Shown piece by piece: positions 7,430 to 13,471 of a stretch of DNA of 17,068 nucleotides; position 1 is the stretch's first letter, and every line of letters begins with the position of its first letter. Below the pieces are notes generated by a model. That model did not search any database. It saw only the letters and a program-made list of their open reading frames with translations, and was not told where the DNA came from. The position numbers were made by a program, and so were the translations under genes. Location: assembly GCA_009936825.1 (NCBI GenBank), contig JAACDV010000042.1:1-17068 (forward strand), read 5' to 3'. The stretch is from Bacteroidota bacterium. GTDB taxonomy: Bacteria; Pseudomonadota; Alphaproteobacteria; Puniceispirillales; Puniceispirillaceae.

Positions 7430-8017
7430 TCATCCTCCAATTGGAGTACTGCCAGTTTCATCAGGCAACACCTGACCTGGCCGTAACAAAGCACGCAAAC
7501 CACGCACTCCAGCAAATACCGCTGACACATACAGCAGCGCCGTAATCAAACTAACAGTTAGATAGCGCGGGATTTGCAGATAGATAGTCTCGTCACCATC
7601 CTCCCACGCACGCACGGCATAATCACCAACCCGGTCGGCAATCATCCATGTAGCCCCAATAGTAAGAATGCTGATGGCGACCGAAAGAAACCAGCCAAGC
7701 CAGCCACGGCGAACAAACTGAAACAAATCAACAACCACCTGATCATCCCGCAGAAACATCGTCGGCATCGAAAAGAAAATGATGCCTGCCATCGAAATCT
7801 GCACAAGTTCAGTAGTGCCGGTAACCGGTGAGTTGAAAAAATATCGGCCAATAACATCAACGCATGTCAGACCAACAAGCCATAACAGAACCATACAAGC
7901 CAGCCGTGACGACACATCTGCGACCATCGACGCCGCCCGATTCACCTTGGCAACTAGCGGATGGTCCATACCTATAATTTCAGATGTTCCAGCATCAACT
8001 GTTCCATTTTCGGTCAT
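7430..8017 (-). CDS. dctQ: TRAP transporter small permease, DctQ family
   Basis: A 195-residue protein with four predicted transmembrane helices and the DctQ signature region: a first helix ending in VDVIGRYFFNSPVTGTTEL and a second with MPTMFLRDDQVVVDLF. DctQ supports DctM in the inner membrane and completes the TRAP membrane component. A soluble N-terminal stretch of about 30 residues precedes the first helix, slightly longer than many DctQ proteins. The ATG at 8015-8017 has a G-rich stretch upstream. It lies 92 bases downstream of the second Rieske beta gene on the same strand and is therefore probably in the same transcript. Confidence 0.92.
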   Translation of the reverse strand: MTENGTVDAGTSEIIGMDHPLVAKVNRAASMVADVSSRLACMVLLWLVGLTCVDVIGRYFFNSPVTGTTELVQISMAGIIFFSMPTMFLRDDQVVVDLFQFVRRGWLGWFLSVAISILTIGATWMIADRVGDYAVRAWEDGDETIYLQIPRYLTVSLITALLYVSAVFAGVRGLRALLRPGQVLPDETGSTPIGG

Positions 8018-8109
8018 CTTTTTTCGTCCCCCACCAATGGCATATCCCCTTCTCTCAAAACAGGAGGCATATTATCCATCCCCTATTTTGTAAGAAACGA
8101 CAATAATGC

Positions 8110-8607
8110 CTACAGCCACACCTGCAACACATAATCAAACGGAGCGTCATAGTTCAGCAAATCCACGCGCTGATGACGAATGCGGTAACTGTCCCCTTCG
8201 GGCACCAAATGATGTGTATAGGTGCCGGTGAAGTAGCGCTGTTTTTCCAGCCGGAATTCAACAACATGGAATTTCGAAGTGACGACCAACTCCTCGCCTT
8301 TTGAGCGTTCAGTGTCAATGCGAACATTCCCCACCAAATGATTGGCGCGCGGCGAAGGTGATTGTGACCAGGCCCGCGGATGTTCCAGCCGTTTCCGGCG
8401 CGTTCGCATCAGATATTTATCTTCATAAAAGATTGAAGGCACGCCTTCGCCGCTTTCATGGCCGGGTTCAGACGGCATCCAATAAACGCCATCATCGGTG
8501 AATAAATCCATCCAATTCTGCCATTGGCCGGTATCCAGCATATCTGATTGGTCATAAAGGTATTGCTCGACTTTGCGCAAAATCTTATCGTCAATTGCCT
8601 TAGCCAT
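8110..8607 (-). CDS. Aromatic ring-hydroxylating dioxygenase, beta subunit (system 2)
   Basis: A 165-residue small subunit of the NTF2-like beta family. Seen: the DLFTDDGVYWMP segment, a conserved RRKRLEHPRAW region, the NHLVGNVRI strand, and the terminal RIRHQRVDLLNYDAPF. The start at 8607 was chosen because its ATG shares one base with the stop of the alpha gene (TAATG) and has a purine-rich AAAGAGAAA stretch before it; the upstream in-frame ATG (8637) would overlap alpha by 31 bases. It differs clearly in sequence from the system 1 beta subunit, so it is not a recent duplicate. Its role is structural partner of the alpha subunit at 8607-9929. Confidence 0.93.
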   Translation of the reverse strand: MAKAIDDKILRKVEQYLYDQSDMLDTGQWQNWMDLFTDDGVYWMPSEPGHESGEGVPSIFYEDKYLMRTRRKRLEHPRAWSQSPSPRANHLVGNVRIDTERSKGEELVVTSKFHVVEFRLEKQRYFTGTYTHHLVPEGDSYRIRHQRVDLLNYDAPFDYVLQVWL

Positions 8608-9929
8608 TAGCGTTTCTCTTTCATGTAATCCGCCCATGCGGTGAACATATGCCGCATTGGCAACTCACTCAGCCCGGTAACCGATGTTGAAACGCCGCCC
8701 TCTTGATGATCATGACCTTCGTTGCGGTGGAAGCTGACCCAGTCGCCACCCTCGCTTGTCAGACCCTGCTGACACCGCCAGAAATTATACAGATCATCGG
8801 CATTGATCATTGTCGATGGTGAATTGACCAGATTGTAATATTGCAACGAGCGATCATAAATCGCCTCTGGAGCGCCCTTTAGACGGAAATGCCAGATTTC
8901 GGTCAGCGTTTTGTCCGGGCCAAGCGGGCGCACGTCACGAAGCTGTTGCAGCGGCGATTGAACCGACAAACACGGATAGACCAGCACATGGTGAATGTTC
9001 GTCGTTAAAATTTCCTCGGTGCGCTCTTGGCCATAGGCCTTTTCCATAACCGCTTCATATTCCAGCGTGTCCGGATCGGTTGGTCGCAAGCCCATATAGC
9101 CCTGCAACATACAGTGGCCATAGGGGTGACCGATTGTTTGCAAACCGTCCCATTTATAAATCGGCGTCGTAAAGGCAGACAAATAATGATACTTAATCGG
9201 AGCATCTTCCCCTGTTTCGGCCTTTATTTCATCGTCCACATCGGCCGCTGCTTTACCGGCGGCGCCATGCGTAATCGATGGGTGCAGCGAATCGAGCGGG
9301 TTCTCCAGAAAAATCTTCCAGTTGGAATTCTGCACAACACGGAAACAGGTGCGCACAACTTCAACCTCGCCAACAGGCGAGCGGTCACACATATCATCAA
9401 ACGCTGCCTTGGCACCGCCAAGCCAGGTTTCCAGATCCGGGCCATCCTCAGCCAGACTGGTGAAAACAAATCCACGATAGCTTTCAACGCGAGGTGCGGC
9501 TTTCATACACGTATCGGGGCTGCCCTTTTCAAAGCGCGTATTATCATAGCCGCTAGGCGATGGAATGGCGTGAACCGAGCCGTCAAAATTAAACTGCCAT
9601 GCGTGATATGAGCAGATGAAATGATGCCCAGCATTTCCCATATGCCAGTTTGTCAGCATGGCACCCCGATGCGGACAGCGGTTAAACAGGACGTGAATCC
9701 CGCCCTCATCACCGCGCACCAGAATCATCGGCTGGCGACCAATCTGGAAAGTGGTGAAATCACCTTTCTTGGAAATTTGGCTCTCATGCCCCGCATAAAT
9801 CCAACTTTTGTTGAAAATATGGTCAATTTCCTGCTGGAAGATTTCCTCGCTCGTATAACAAGATTTATGCACTCGGTCAGTATCGACAAGCCCTTCGATT
9901 AAGGTTTTGTCCGAAGTTGCGCCATCCAT
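8607..9929 (-). CDS. Rieske non-heme iron aromatic ring-hydroxylating dioxygenase, alpha subunit (system 2)
   Basis: A 440-residue catalytic subunit. Seen: Rieske ligands Cys85 and His87 (CPHRG), and Cys106 and His109 (CSYH). The mononuclear iron site ENPLDSLHPSITH carries bridging Asp213 and ligands His216 and His221, with a C-terminal INADDLYNFWRCQQGL segment supplying the third carboxylate. All key residues are present, so it should be active. The start at 9929 has GGAG (9936-9939, minus strand) 6 bases upstream; a TTG start at 9959 would add ten residues and lacks a ribosome-binding site. It heads the operon alpha-beta-dctQ-dctM and is divergent from dctP. No ferredoxin or reductase lies in this operon. 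The link to a TRAP transporter suggests that the substrate is an imported acid. Confidence 0.93.
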   Translation of the reverse strand: MDGATSDKTLIEGLVDTDRVHKSCYTSEEIFQQEIDHIFNKSWIYAGHESQISKKGDFTTFQIGRQPMILVRGDEGGIHVLFNRCPHRGAMLTNWHMGNAGHHFICSYHAWQFNFDGSVHAIPSPSGYDNTRFEKGSPDTCMKAAPRVESYRGFVFTSLAEDGPDLETWLGGAKAAFDDMCDRSPVGEVEVVRTCFRVVQNSNWKIFLENPLDSLHPSITHGAAGKAAADVDDEIKAETGEDAPIKYHYLSAFTTPIYKWDGLQTIGHPYGHCMLQGYMGLRPTDPDTLEYEAVMEKAYGQERTEEILTTNIHHVLVYPCLSVQSPLQQLRDVRPLGPDKTLTEIWHFRLKGAPEAIYDRSLQYYNLVNSPSTMINADDLYNFWRCQQGLTSEGGDWVSFHRNEGHDHQEGGVSTSVTGLSELPMRHMFTAWADYMKEKR

Positions 9930-10190
9930 TGCCGACTCCAATATTTTTCCACGTAACAAAAATTTTAAAATTCAAAATTATTTTAAATTTGAATAAATGA
10001 TGATCAATATGTTGCAACTTGCCAAGGCAAAAATTGCAAAAAATTACCCTTTGGACCCCGAAATCAGATTTTTATCTTGACTGTAGCGACCTACATAAAC
10101 AGGGTTATTAATGAATTTGGGGCCGCTTTTGCCTTGGTGTAGTTGCGGTACGGGAAATTACAAAGTTAAAGAAATTCAGGAGGAATTTCG
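9930..10190. promoter_or_regulatory. Divergent intergenic region with dyads between Rieske alpha 2 and dctP
   Basis: An AT-rich 261-base region separates the two divergent operons. It holds an 11-bp inverted repeat, CCAAGGCAAAA (10022-10032) and TTTTGCCTTGG (10127-10137), about 94 bases apart. Overlapping the first arm are GTTGCAAC (10011-10018, a perfect palindrome) and TTGCC-AA-GGCAA (10019-10030). A weak TTCAAA/TTTGAA dyad lies near 9971-9992. Such paired dyads are the usual form of a shared operator; the regulator is not identifiable here. The spacing suggests looping or cooperative binding, which is inference. Confidence 0.45.
9980..10007 (-). promoter_or_regulatory. Candidate sigma-70 promoter for the dioxygenase-TRAP operon
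   Basis: On the minus strand a TTGATC (-35, 10007-10002) lies 16 bases before TAAAAT (-10, 9985-9980), followed by the start of the alpha gene about 50 bases on. The match is moderate, and the GTTGCAAC and TTGCC-AA-GGCAA dyads lie directly upstream of it. Unproven. Confidence 0.3.
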
Positions 10191-11192
10191 ATGAAAAAAG
10201 GTTTAGTAATATTGGCTGCAACCCTTCCTATGGTGTTGGCTAGCCATGCAATGGCAGCTGACAAAGTTCTGACAATCTCGTCATGGGCCGCACCTGTTCA
10301 CACGATGAATAAAGACATCTTTCCATGGATGGCATCTGAGTTGGAAAAATGCTCCGGCGGCAGTCTTTCGGCAAAGGTAGAGTATAACCTTGCACCTCCG
10401 CCAGCACAGTACGATACGGTTCGTGACGGTGTAGCTGATATCAGCTGGATCGTGTACGGCTATACTCCGGGCAAATTTGAGACAACCAAGCTTGCTGAAC
10501 TGCCGGGCAACCCCGGTAATGCAGAGACAATGTCTGTTGCCTTTCAAATGACGCATGAAAAGTATCTGGCCGCTGCCAAAGAAGCCAAAGGCGTGGAAAT
10601 TCTGGCCAACTACACCCACGGCCCGGGCCATGTGAACACCACTAAGATGATCGATTCCTACAAGGATATCGAAGGCATGAAGCTTCGCGTTGGTGGCGGT
10701 GTTGCCAATGATGTCGGAACTGCTTTGGGTGTTGCTGGTGTAAATATGCCTGCACCTGCCGTTTATGAAGCCGTTTCTTCAGGCGTGACCGAAGGCGTCT
10801 TTTTCCCGATGGAAACGATGTACGCCTTTAAAGTCGCTGAAGTTGCAAAACACACATTCCGCAACCCGGCAGGTATGTACACAACTGCCTTTGGTCTGAT
10901 CATGAACAGCGACACTTACAATGATCTTTCAGCAGCACACCGCAAGTGTATCGATGATATGCGCGGTGTTGAAATGTCACGCCAGATCGGCAAATGGTGG
11001 GATGAAGCTGACCAGCTTGGTTACGAGAAATTCGCCGAAATGGGCGGTGTTGTAACTGACGCCTCTGCCGCTGAGCAGGCTTACTTCGCTGAAAAGACTT
11101 CTGGCATTGAGGCCAAGGTTGTTGCAGCAGCTTCTGCACGGGGAATTGACGGCACAGCAGCACTGGCTTACTTCCGCTCTCTGTTGAAGTAG
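10191..11192 (+). CDS. dctP: TRAP transporter periplasmic substrate-binding protein, DctP family
   Basis: A 333-residue secreted protein. Seen: a signal peptide at 1-22 with a Lys-rich start, hydrophobic core and an A-M-A cleavage site before ADK. This is followed by a DctP-type solute-binding fold with conserved GMKLRV near Arg166, the position of the carboxylate-binding arginine in TRAP binding proteins, and a VYEAVSSGVTEGV segment. The binding protein captures the substrate in the periplasm for the DctQM permease. A strong AGGAGG (10178-10183) lies 7 bases before the ATG. It is divergent from the dctQM/Rieske operon but is clearly the third part of the same transporter. The Arg suggests an acid ligand; which one is unknown. 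The gene ends before a strong terminator, so it is probably transcribed alone and highly. Confidence 0.93.
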   Translation: MKKGLVILAATLPMVLASHAMAADKVLTISSWAAPVHTMNKDIFPWMASELEKCSGGSLSAKVEYNLAPPPAQYDTVRDGVADISWIVYGYTPGKFETTKLAELPGNPGNAETMSVAFQMTHEKYLAAAKEAKGVEILANYTHGPGHVNTTKMIDSYKDIEGMKLRVGGGVANDVGTALGVAGVNMPAPAVYEAVSSGVTEGVFFPMETMYAFKVAEVAKHTFRNPAGMYTTAFGLIMNSDTYNDLSAAHRKCIDDMRGVEMSRQIGKWWDEADQLGYEKFAEMGGVVTDASAAEQAYFAEKTSGIEAKVVAAASARGIDGTAALAYFRSLLK

Positions 11193-11220
11193 TCGAAGCA
11201 GACATTTTACCCAAACTACC

Positions 11221-11255
11221 AAGCAGGCGGCCCTAACAGGCCGCCTGTTTTGTTT
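11221..11255 (+). terminator. Rho-independent terminator after dctP
   Basis: A 9-bp perfect GC-rich stem, CAGGCGGCC (11224-11232) paired with GGCCGCCTG (11239-11247), has a 6-base loop and is followed by TTTTGTTT. It lies 29 bases after the dctP stop. Confidence 0.92.
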
Positions 11256-11312
11256 GTATTACACCGGAATTTGAGCTTTCATAAAAATCTATCATCGCCG
11301 GAGAAGCTCGCA

Positions 11313-12194
11313 ATGTGTCCATCCTCGCCGCCCACCAATCCTGCCGCCAGCAATATTGGCGAATATCTGCCGCCTGTTGATCTGGATGAGGCTTATGAAA
11401 ACCGGAAATATATTCCTGGCGGCGATGCCTACGTTGATCAGTGGAATGCTGCCGCCGCCGATTTTCGGAATTCGGTCCCGCATAGCGATCTAGACCAGTC
11501 TTATGGCGATGCTCCGCGTCAGAAGTATGATCTGTTTTGGCCAGAAGGCGGTCCGGGAACCGAAAAAGGACTTTTGGTTATTGTTCACGGCGGCTATTGG
11601 GTGGCTTTTTCCAAGGATAACTTCACCCATCTAGCCGCTGGGCCTCGTGATCTTGGCTGGGCGGTGGCGATGGTCAGCTATACACTGGCACCCGAAGCCC
11701 GCATCAGTGCTATCACCACCGAAATTTCCCACGCCGTAAATCATCTTGCAAAAATCGGACGCGGGCCCATGCGTCTTGCCGGACATTCGGCAGGTGGGCA
11801 TCTGGTCAGCCGGATGATGTGCCGCGATATTGCGCTAGGGGATATCGCGGCCGCACGTATTGACCGGGTTGTCTCGATCAGCGGGCTGCATGACCTTCGC
11901 CCTTTGCGCCTTCTTGAAAAGAATGCAGAGTTTCAGCTTGATGAGGCCGAGGCGATGCGCGAAAGCGCTATTGCCTGCCTACCGCGTGGCGGAATTAATC
12001 TCGTCTGTGTTGCTGGCGCGGATGAGCGCCCGGAATTTGTCCGGCAAAACGGCCTATTGCCGTTAATCTGGCAAGGGCTTGGCGTTAAAGGTGCCGCGCA
12101 CCTCATTGATGATGAAAATCATTTCTCGATCATTGGCCAGATGACCGATAGCAAAAGCCAGCTATGCGGTTTGATTGACAGCGACCTGTCCTAA
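11313..12194 (+). CDS. Alpha/beta hydrolase, kynurenine formamidase-like
   Basis: A 293-residue serine hydrolase of the esterase/arylformamidase type. Seen: HGGYW at 92-96 (oxyanion-hole motif characteristic of arylformamidases), GHSAGG at 157-162 with nucleophile Ser159, Asp237 in GADE, and His270 in DENHF, giving a full triad. Known relatives hydrolyse N-formylkynurenine to kynurenine and formate; others are carboxylesterases. The start at 11313 was chosen for GGAG at 11300-11303, 9 bases before the ATG; the longer in-frame version would begin inside the dctP terminator. It stands between aromatic-transport and phenylacetate genes, so hydrolysis of an aromatic amide or ester upstream of the pathway is plausible. 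No tryptophan-pathway gene is adjacent. The fold is certain and the substrate is not. Confidence 0.87.
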   Translation: MCPSSPPTNPAASNIGEYLPPVDLDEAYENRKYIPGGDAYVDQWNAAAADFRNSVPHSDLDQSYGDAPRQKYDLFWPEGGPGTEKGLLVIVHGGYWVAFSKDNFTHLAAGPRDLGWAVAMVSYTLAPEARISAITTEISHAVNHLAKIGRGPMRLAGHSAGGHLVSRMMCRDIALGDIAAARIDRVVSISGLHDLRPLRLLEKNAEFQLDEAEAMRESAIACLPRGGINLVCVAGADERPEFVRQNGLLPLIWQGLGVKGAAHLIDDENHFSIIGQMTDSKSQLCGLIDSDLS

Positions 12195-12200
12195 ATTTGC

Positions 12201-12632
12201 CTACAGGCGGGCATAGGTGCTGGTCAACTCGGCAGCCAACTTGCCACTGGCCCTGTCAGCAATGGAAATTCGGCCAACTACCAAACGCCTGCCAGCCTTC
12301 AGAATATCCACCGTTACATCCCCGCCATCGCTGCCAAGAGGCCGTAAAAACCGGCTGGAGATATCAACCGTTGTAATCGGCGCATACTCGCCTATCGCCG
12401 CGGTGACCGCCGCAATCATAGCAGTATCCCCCGCCGCAACAATGGCCTGACCACAAATCATCCCGGCATCACGGGTCAACCTGTCGCTGAAAGGTAAAAA
12501 GAAAACGGATTGCGTGCGGCCAATAGAGACCACCTCCAGCCCAAGATCACGAACCCATGGCGCGGTTACATCAGCAAGCAACGCCGCCGCCGCTGCTACA
12601 TCAAAACTATCTGGCAATGATTGTTCTGGCAT
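12201..12632 (-). CDS. Hotdog-fold thioesterase, PaaI-superfamily
   Basis: A 143-residue small protein of the hotdog family. Seen: the APWVRDLGLEV start typical of these enzymes, the central helix segment GMICGQAIVAAGDTAMIAAV with Asp at the place of the PaaI catalytic acid, a TTVDISSRFLRP strand, and a terminal AELTSTYARL strand. It would release CoA from acyl-CoA thioesters in the cytoplasm. The HGG of PaaI is replaced by CGQ, so it belongs to a different branch from the PaaI-like protein upstream. It ends 6 bases from the convergent hydrolase stop and is divergent from paaI. The ATG is preceded by GAGGGA and a run of A. The substrate is unknown; a housekeeping role for dead-end CoA esters is an inference. 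Confidence 0.8.
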   Translation of the reverse strand: MPEQSLPDSFDVAAAAALLADVTAPWVRDLGLEVVSIGRTQSVFFLPFSDRLTRDAGMICGQAIVAAGDTAMIAAVTAAIGEYAPITTVDISSRFLRPLGSDGGDVTVDILKAGRRLVVGRISIADRASGKLAAELTSTYARL

Positions 12633-12647
12633 TTTTTTCCCTCTTTG

Positions 12648-12696
12648 CCCAATCCACTCGGGCCCAATCCACTCGGGCCCAATTCACTCGGGCCCA
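12648..12696. repeat. 15-bp tandem repeat in the thioesterase/paaI divergent gap
   Basis: Three copies of CCCAATCCACTCGGG (12648-12662 and 12663-12677, then a copy with T for C at 12678-12692) and a partial fourth. Each junction forms a GGGCCC palindrome. It lies just upstream of the minus-strand thioesterase start. Confidence 0.92.
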
Positions 12697-12727
12697 TTTA
12701 TCTCTACATCATCTGCAGGGTTGACTA

Positions 12728-12737
12728 ACCGGACGGT
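12728..12737. promoter_or_regulatory. Candidate TetR-type operator (ACCG-GA-CGGT dyad)
   Basis: ACCGGACGGT is a perfect 4+4 dyad, embedded in an imperfect TTGAC...GTCAA frame (12721-12740). TetR-family repressors of aromatic-CoA pathways (PaaR/PfmR type) use palindromes with ACCG/CGGT cores by my recollection. The TetR gene at 14866 is the natural candidate to bind it. Inference; no second copy was seen in the other intergenic gaps. Confidence 0.35.
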
Positions 12738-12793
12738 CAATCATTACCGTTAACCCTTACCGCTTTTCCGGACTCGGTCAAGTCACCGCCCGC

Positions 12794-12835
12794 AAGGATG
12801 CCGGAAGGATGCCCGCTAAGGATGCCTGGAAGGAC
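12794..12835. repeat. Approximate 11-13 bp tandem repeat (AAGGATGCC family)
   Basis: Four tandem units begin with AAGGA: AAGGATGCCGG (12794-12804), AAGGATGCCCGCT, AAGGATGCCTGG, and a partial AAGGACG. Each unit resembles a Shine-Dalgarno followed by ATG, although no ORF follows in this orientation. Confidence 0.75.
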
Positions 12836-12943
12836 GATTTTAACATAAGCCGAAACTAGCAGCACCGGAACATTACACACCGAATTCATGATCGATCCGG
12901 AACCGGTGGGGAGTGCTAAAACAGTCGCCAAGGAGACGCCGCC

Positions 12944-13393
12944 ATGTCTGCAGATCAACTGGATGAAAACCCGGATAAGCTGGCCCGAACTGTTGCCGAA
13001 ACCATGATCGGCAACTGCGGATTCTCGCAAAGTCTGGGAATGCGGATTACCGGTACCGGGCCCGATTTCGCGGCAATCGAAATGACGCTGACCGACCGCC
13101 ACATGAACGGCCACGAAATATGCCATGGCGGTGCTATCTTTGCGATGGCTGACACCGCCTTCGCCCATGCCTGCAACTCAGATAATGTGACGACGGTTGC
13201 CCAGCAATGTCAGGTGAATTTTCTGCGCCCGGGCAAGCTTGGCGAGACCCTGACTGCAACTGCCGAAGCGCGCAGTCTGACTGGTCGAACTGGAATTTAT
13301 GATGTGTTGGTAACCAATCAGGATGGCGCAGTGATTGCCGAATTCCGCGGAATGTCCCGCAAATTATCTGGCCCTGTGGTTGCCGATCGCTGA
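12944..13393 (+). CDS. paaI: Hydroxyphenylacetyl-CoA thioesterase, PaaI type
   Basis: A 149-residue hotdog thioesterase. Seen: MNGHEICHGGAIFAMADTAF at about 54-73, which is the diagnostic PaaI segment with HGG at 61-63 and Asp70 at the catalytic acid position, then QQCQVNFLRPG and a terminal strand with EFRGMSRKL. PaaI removes CoA from hydroxylated phenylacetyl-CoA dead-end products, a safety valve of the PAA pathway. A clear AAGGAG (12930-12935) lies 8 bases before the ATG. paaK follows after 78 bases on the same strand. Call and role are well supported. Confidence 0.93.
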   Translation: MSADQLDENPDKLARTVAETMIGNCGFSQSLGMRITGTGPDFAAIEMTLTDRHMNGHEICHGGAIFAMADTAFAHACNSDNVTTVAQQCQVNFLRPGKLGETLTATAEARSLTGRTGIYDVLVTNQDGAVIAEFRGMSRKLSGPVVADR

Positions 13394-13463
13394 CCCCCAA
13401 AACTGCACGGTTACCCCAAACTGCCACGGTTACCCCAAACTGCAAGGATAAACTGTAAGGATA
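13394..13463 (+). repeat. 18-20 bp tandem repeat between paaI and paaK
   Basis: Copies related to CCCCAAACTGCCACGGTTA occupy 13394-13413, 13414-13432 and 13433-13450, with a partial AACTGTAAGGATA at 13451-13463. The last two copies contain AAGGATA, and the AAGG at 13457-13460 is the best Shine-Dalgarno for paaK. Confidence 0.85.
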
Positions 13464-13471
13464 TATCGCGA

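Larger units (their letters stand above)
12633..12943. promoter_or_regulatory. 311-base divergent regulatory region between thioesterase and paaI
   Basis: This is the only gene-free stretch above 300 bases. It holds the 15-bp repeat, a second repeat array (12794-12835), and a dyad candidate operator at 12728-12737. The latter overlaps the spacer after a TTGACT that could be a -35 box (12721-12726); the matching -10 is poor. I see no ORF with coding character and no RNA structure beyond these. Confidence 0.5.

Noticed and set aside
9027..9611. Plus-strand ORF of 194 residues inside Rieske alpha 2
   Set aside because: Antisense to a gene with all catalytic motifs; the predicted protein has low-complexity, non-family sequence.
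9930..9959. Ten-residue N-terminal extension of Rieske alpha 2 from a TTG start
   Set aside because: The ATG at 9929 has a good GGAG at the right spacing; the TTG has none.
10077..10110. Plus-strand promoter for dctP based on TTGACT
   Set aside because: The only -10-like hexamer (TTATTA) is 22 bases away, which is too far; the real promoter could not be assigned.
12648..12835. CRISPR-like array
   Set aside because: The repeats are directly adjacent with no spacers, and no cas genes are present.
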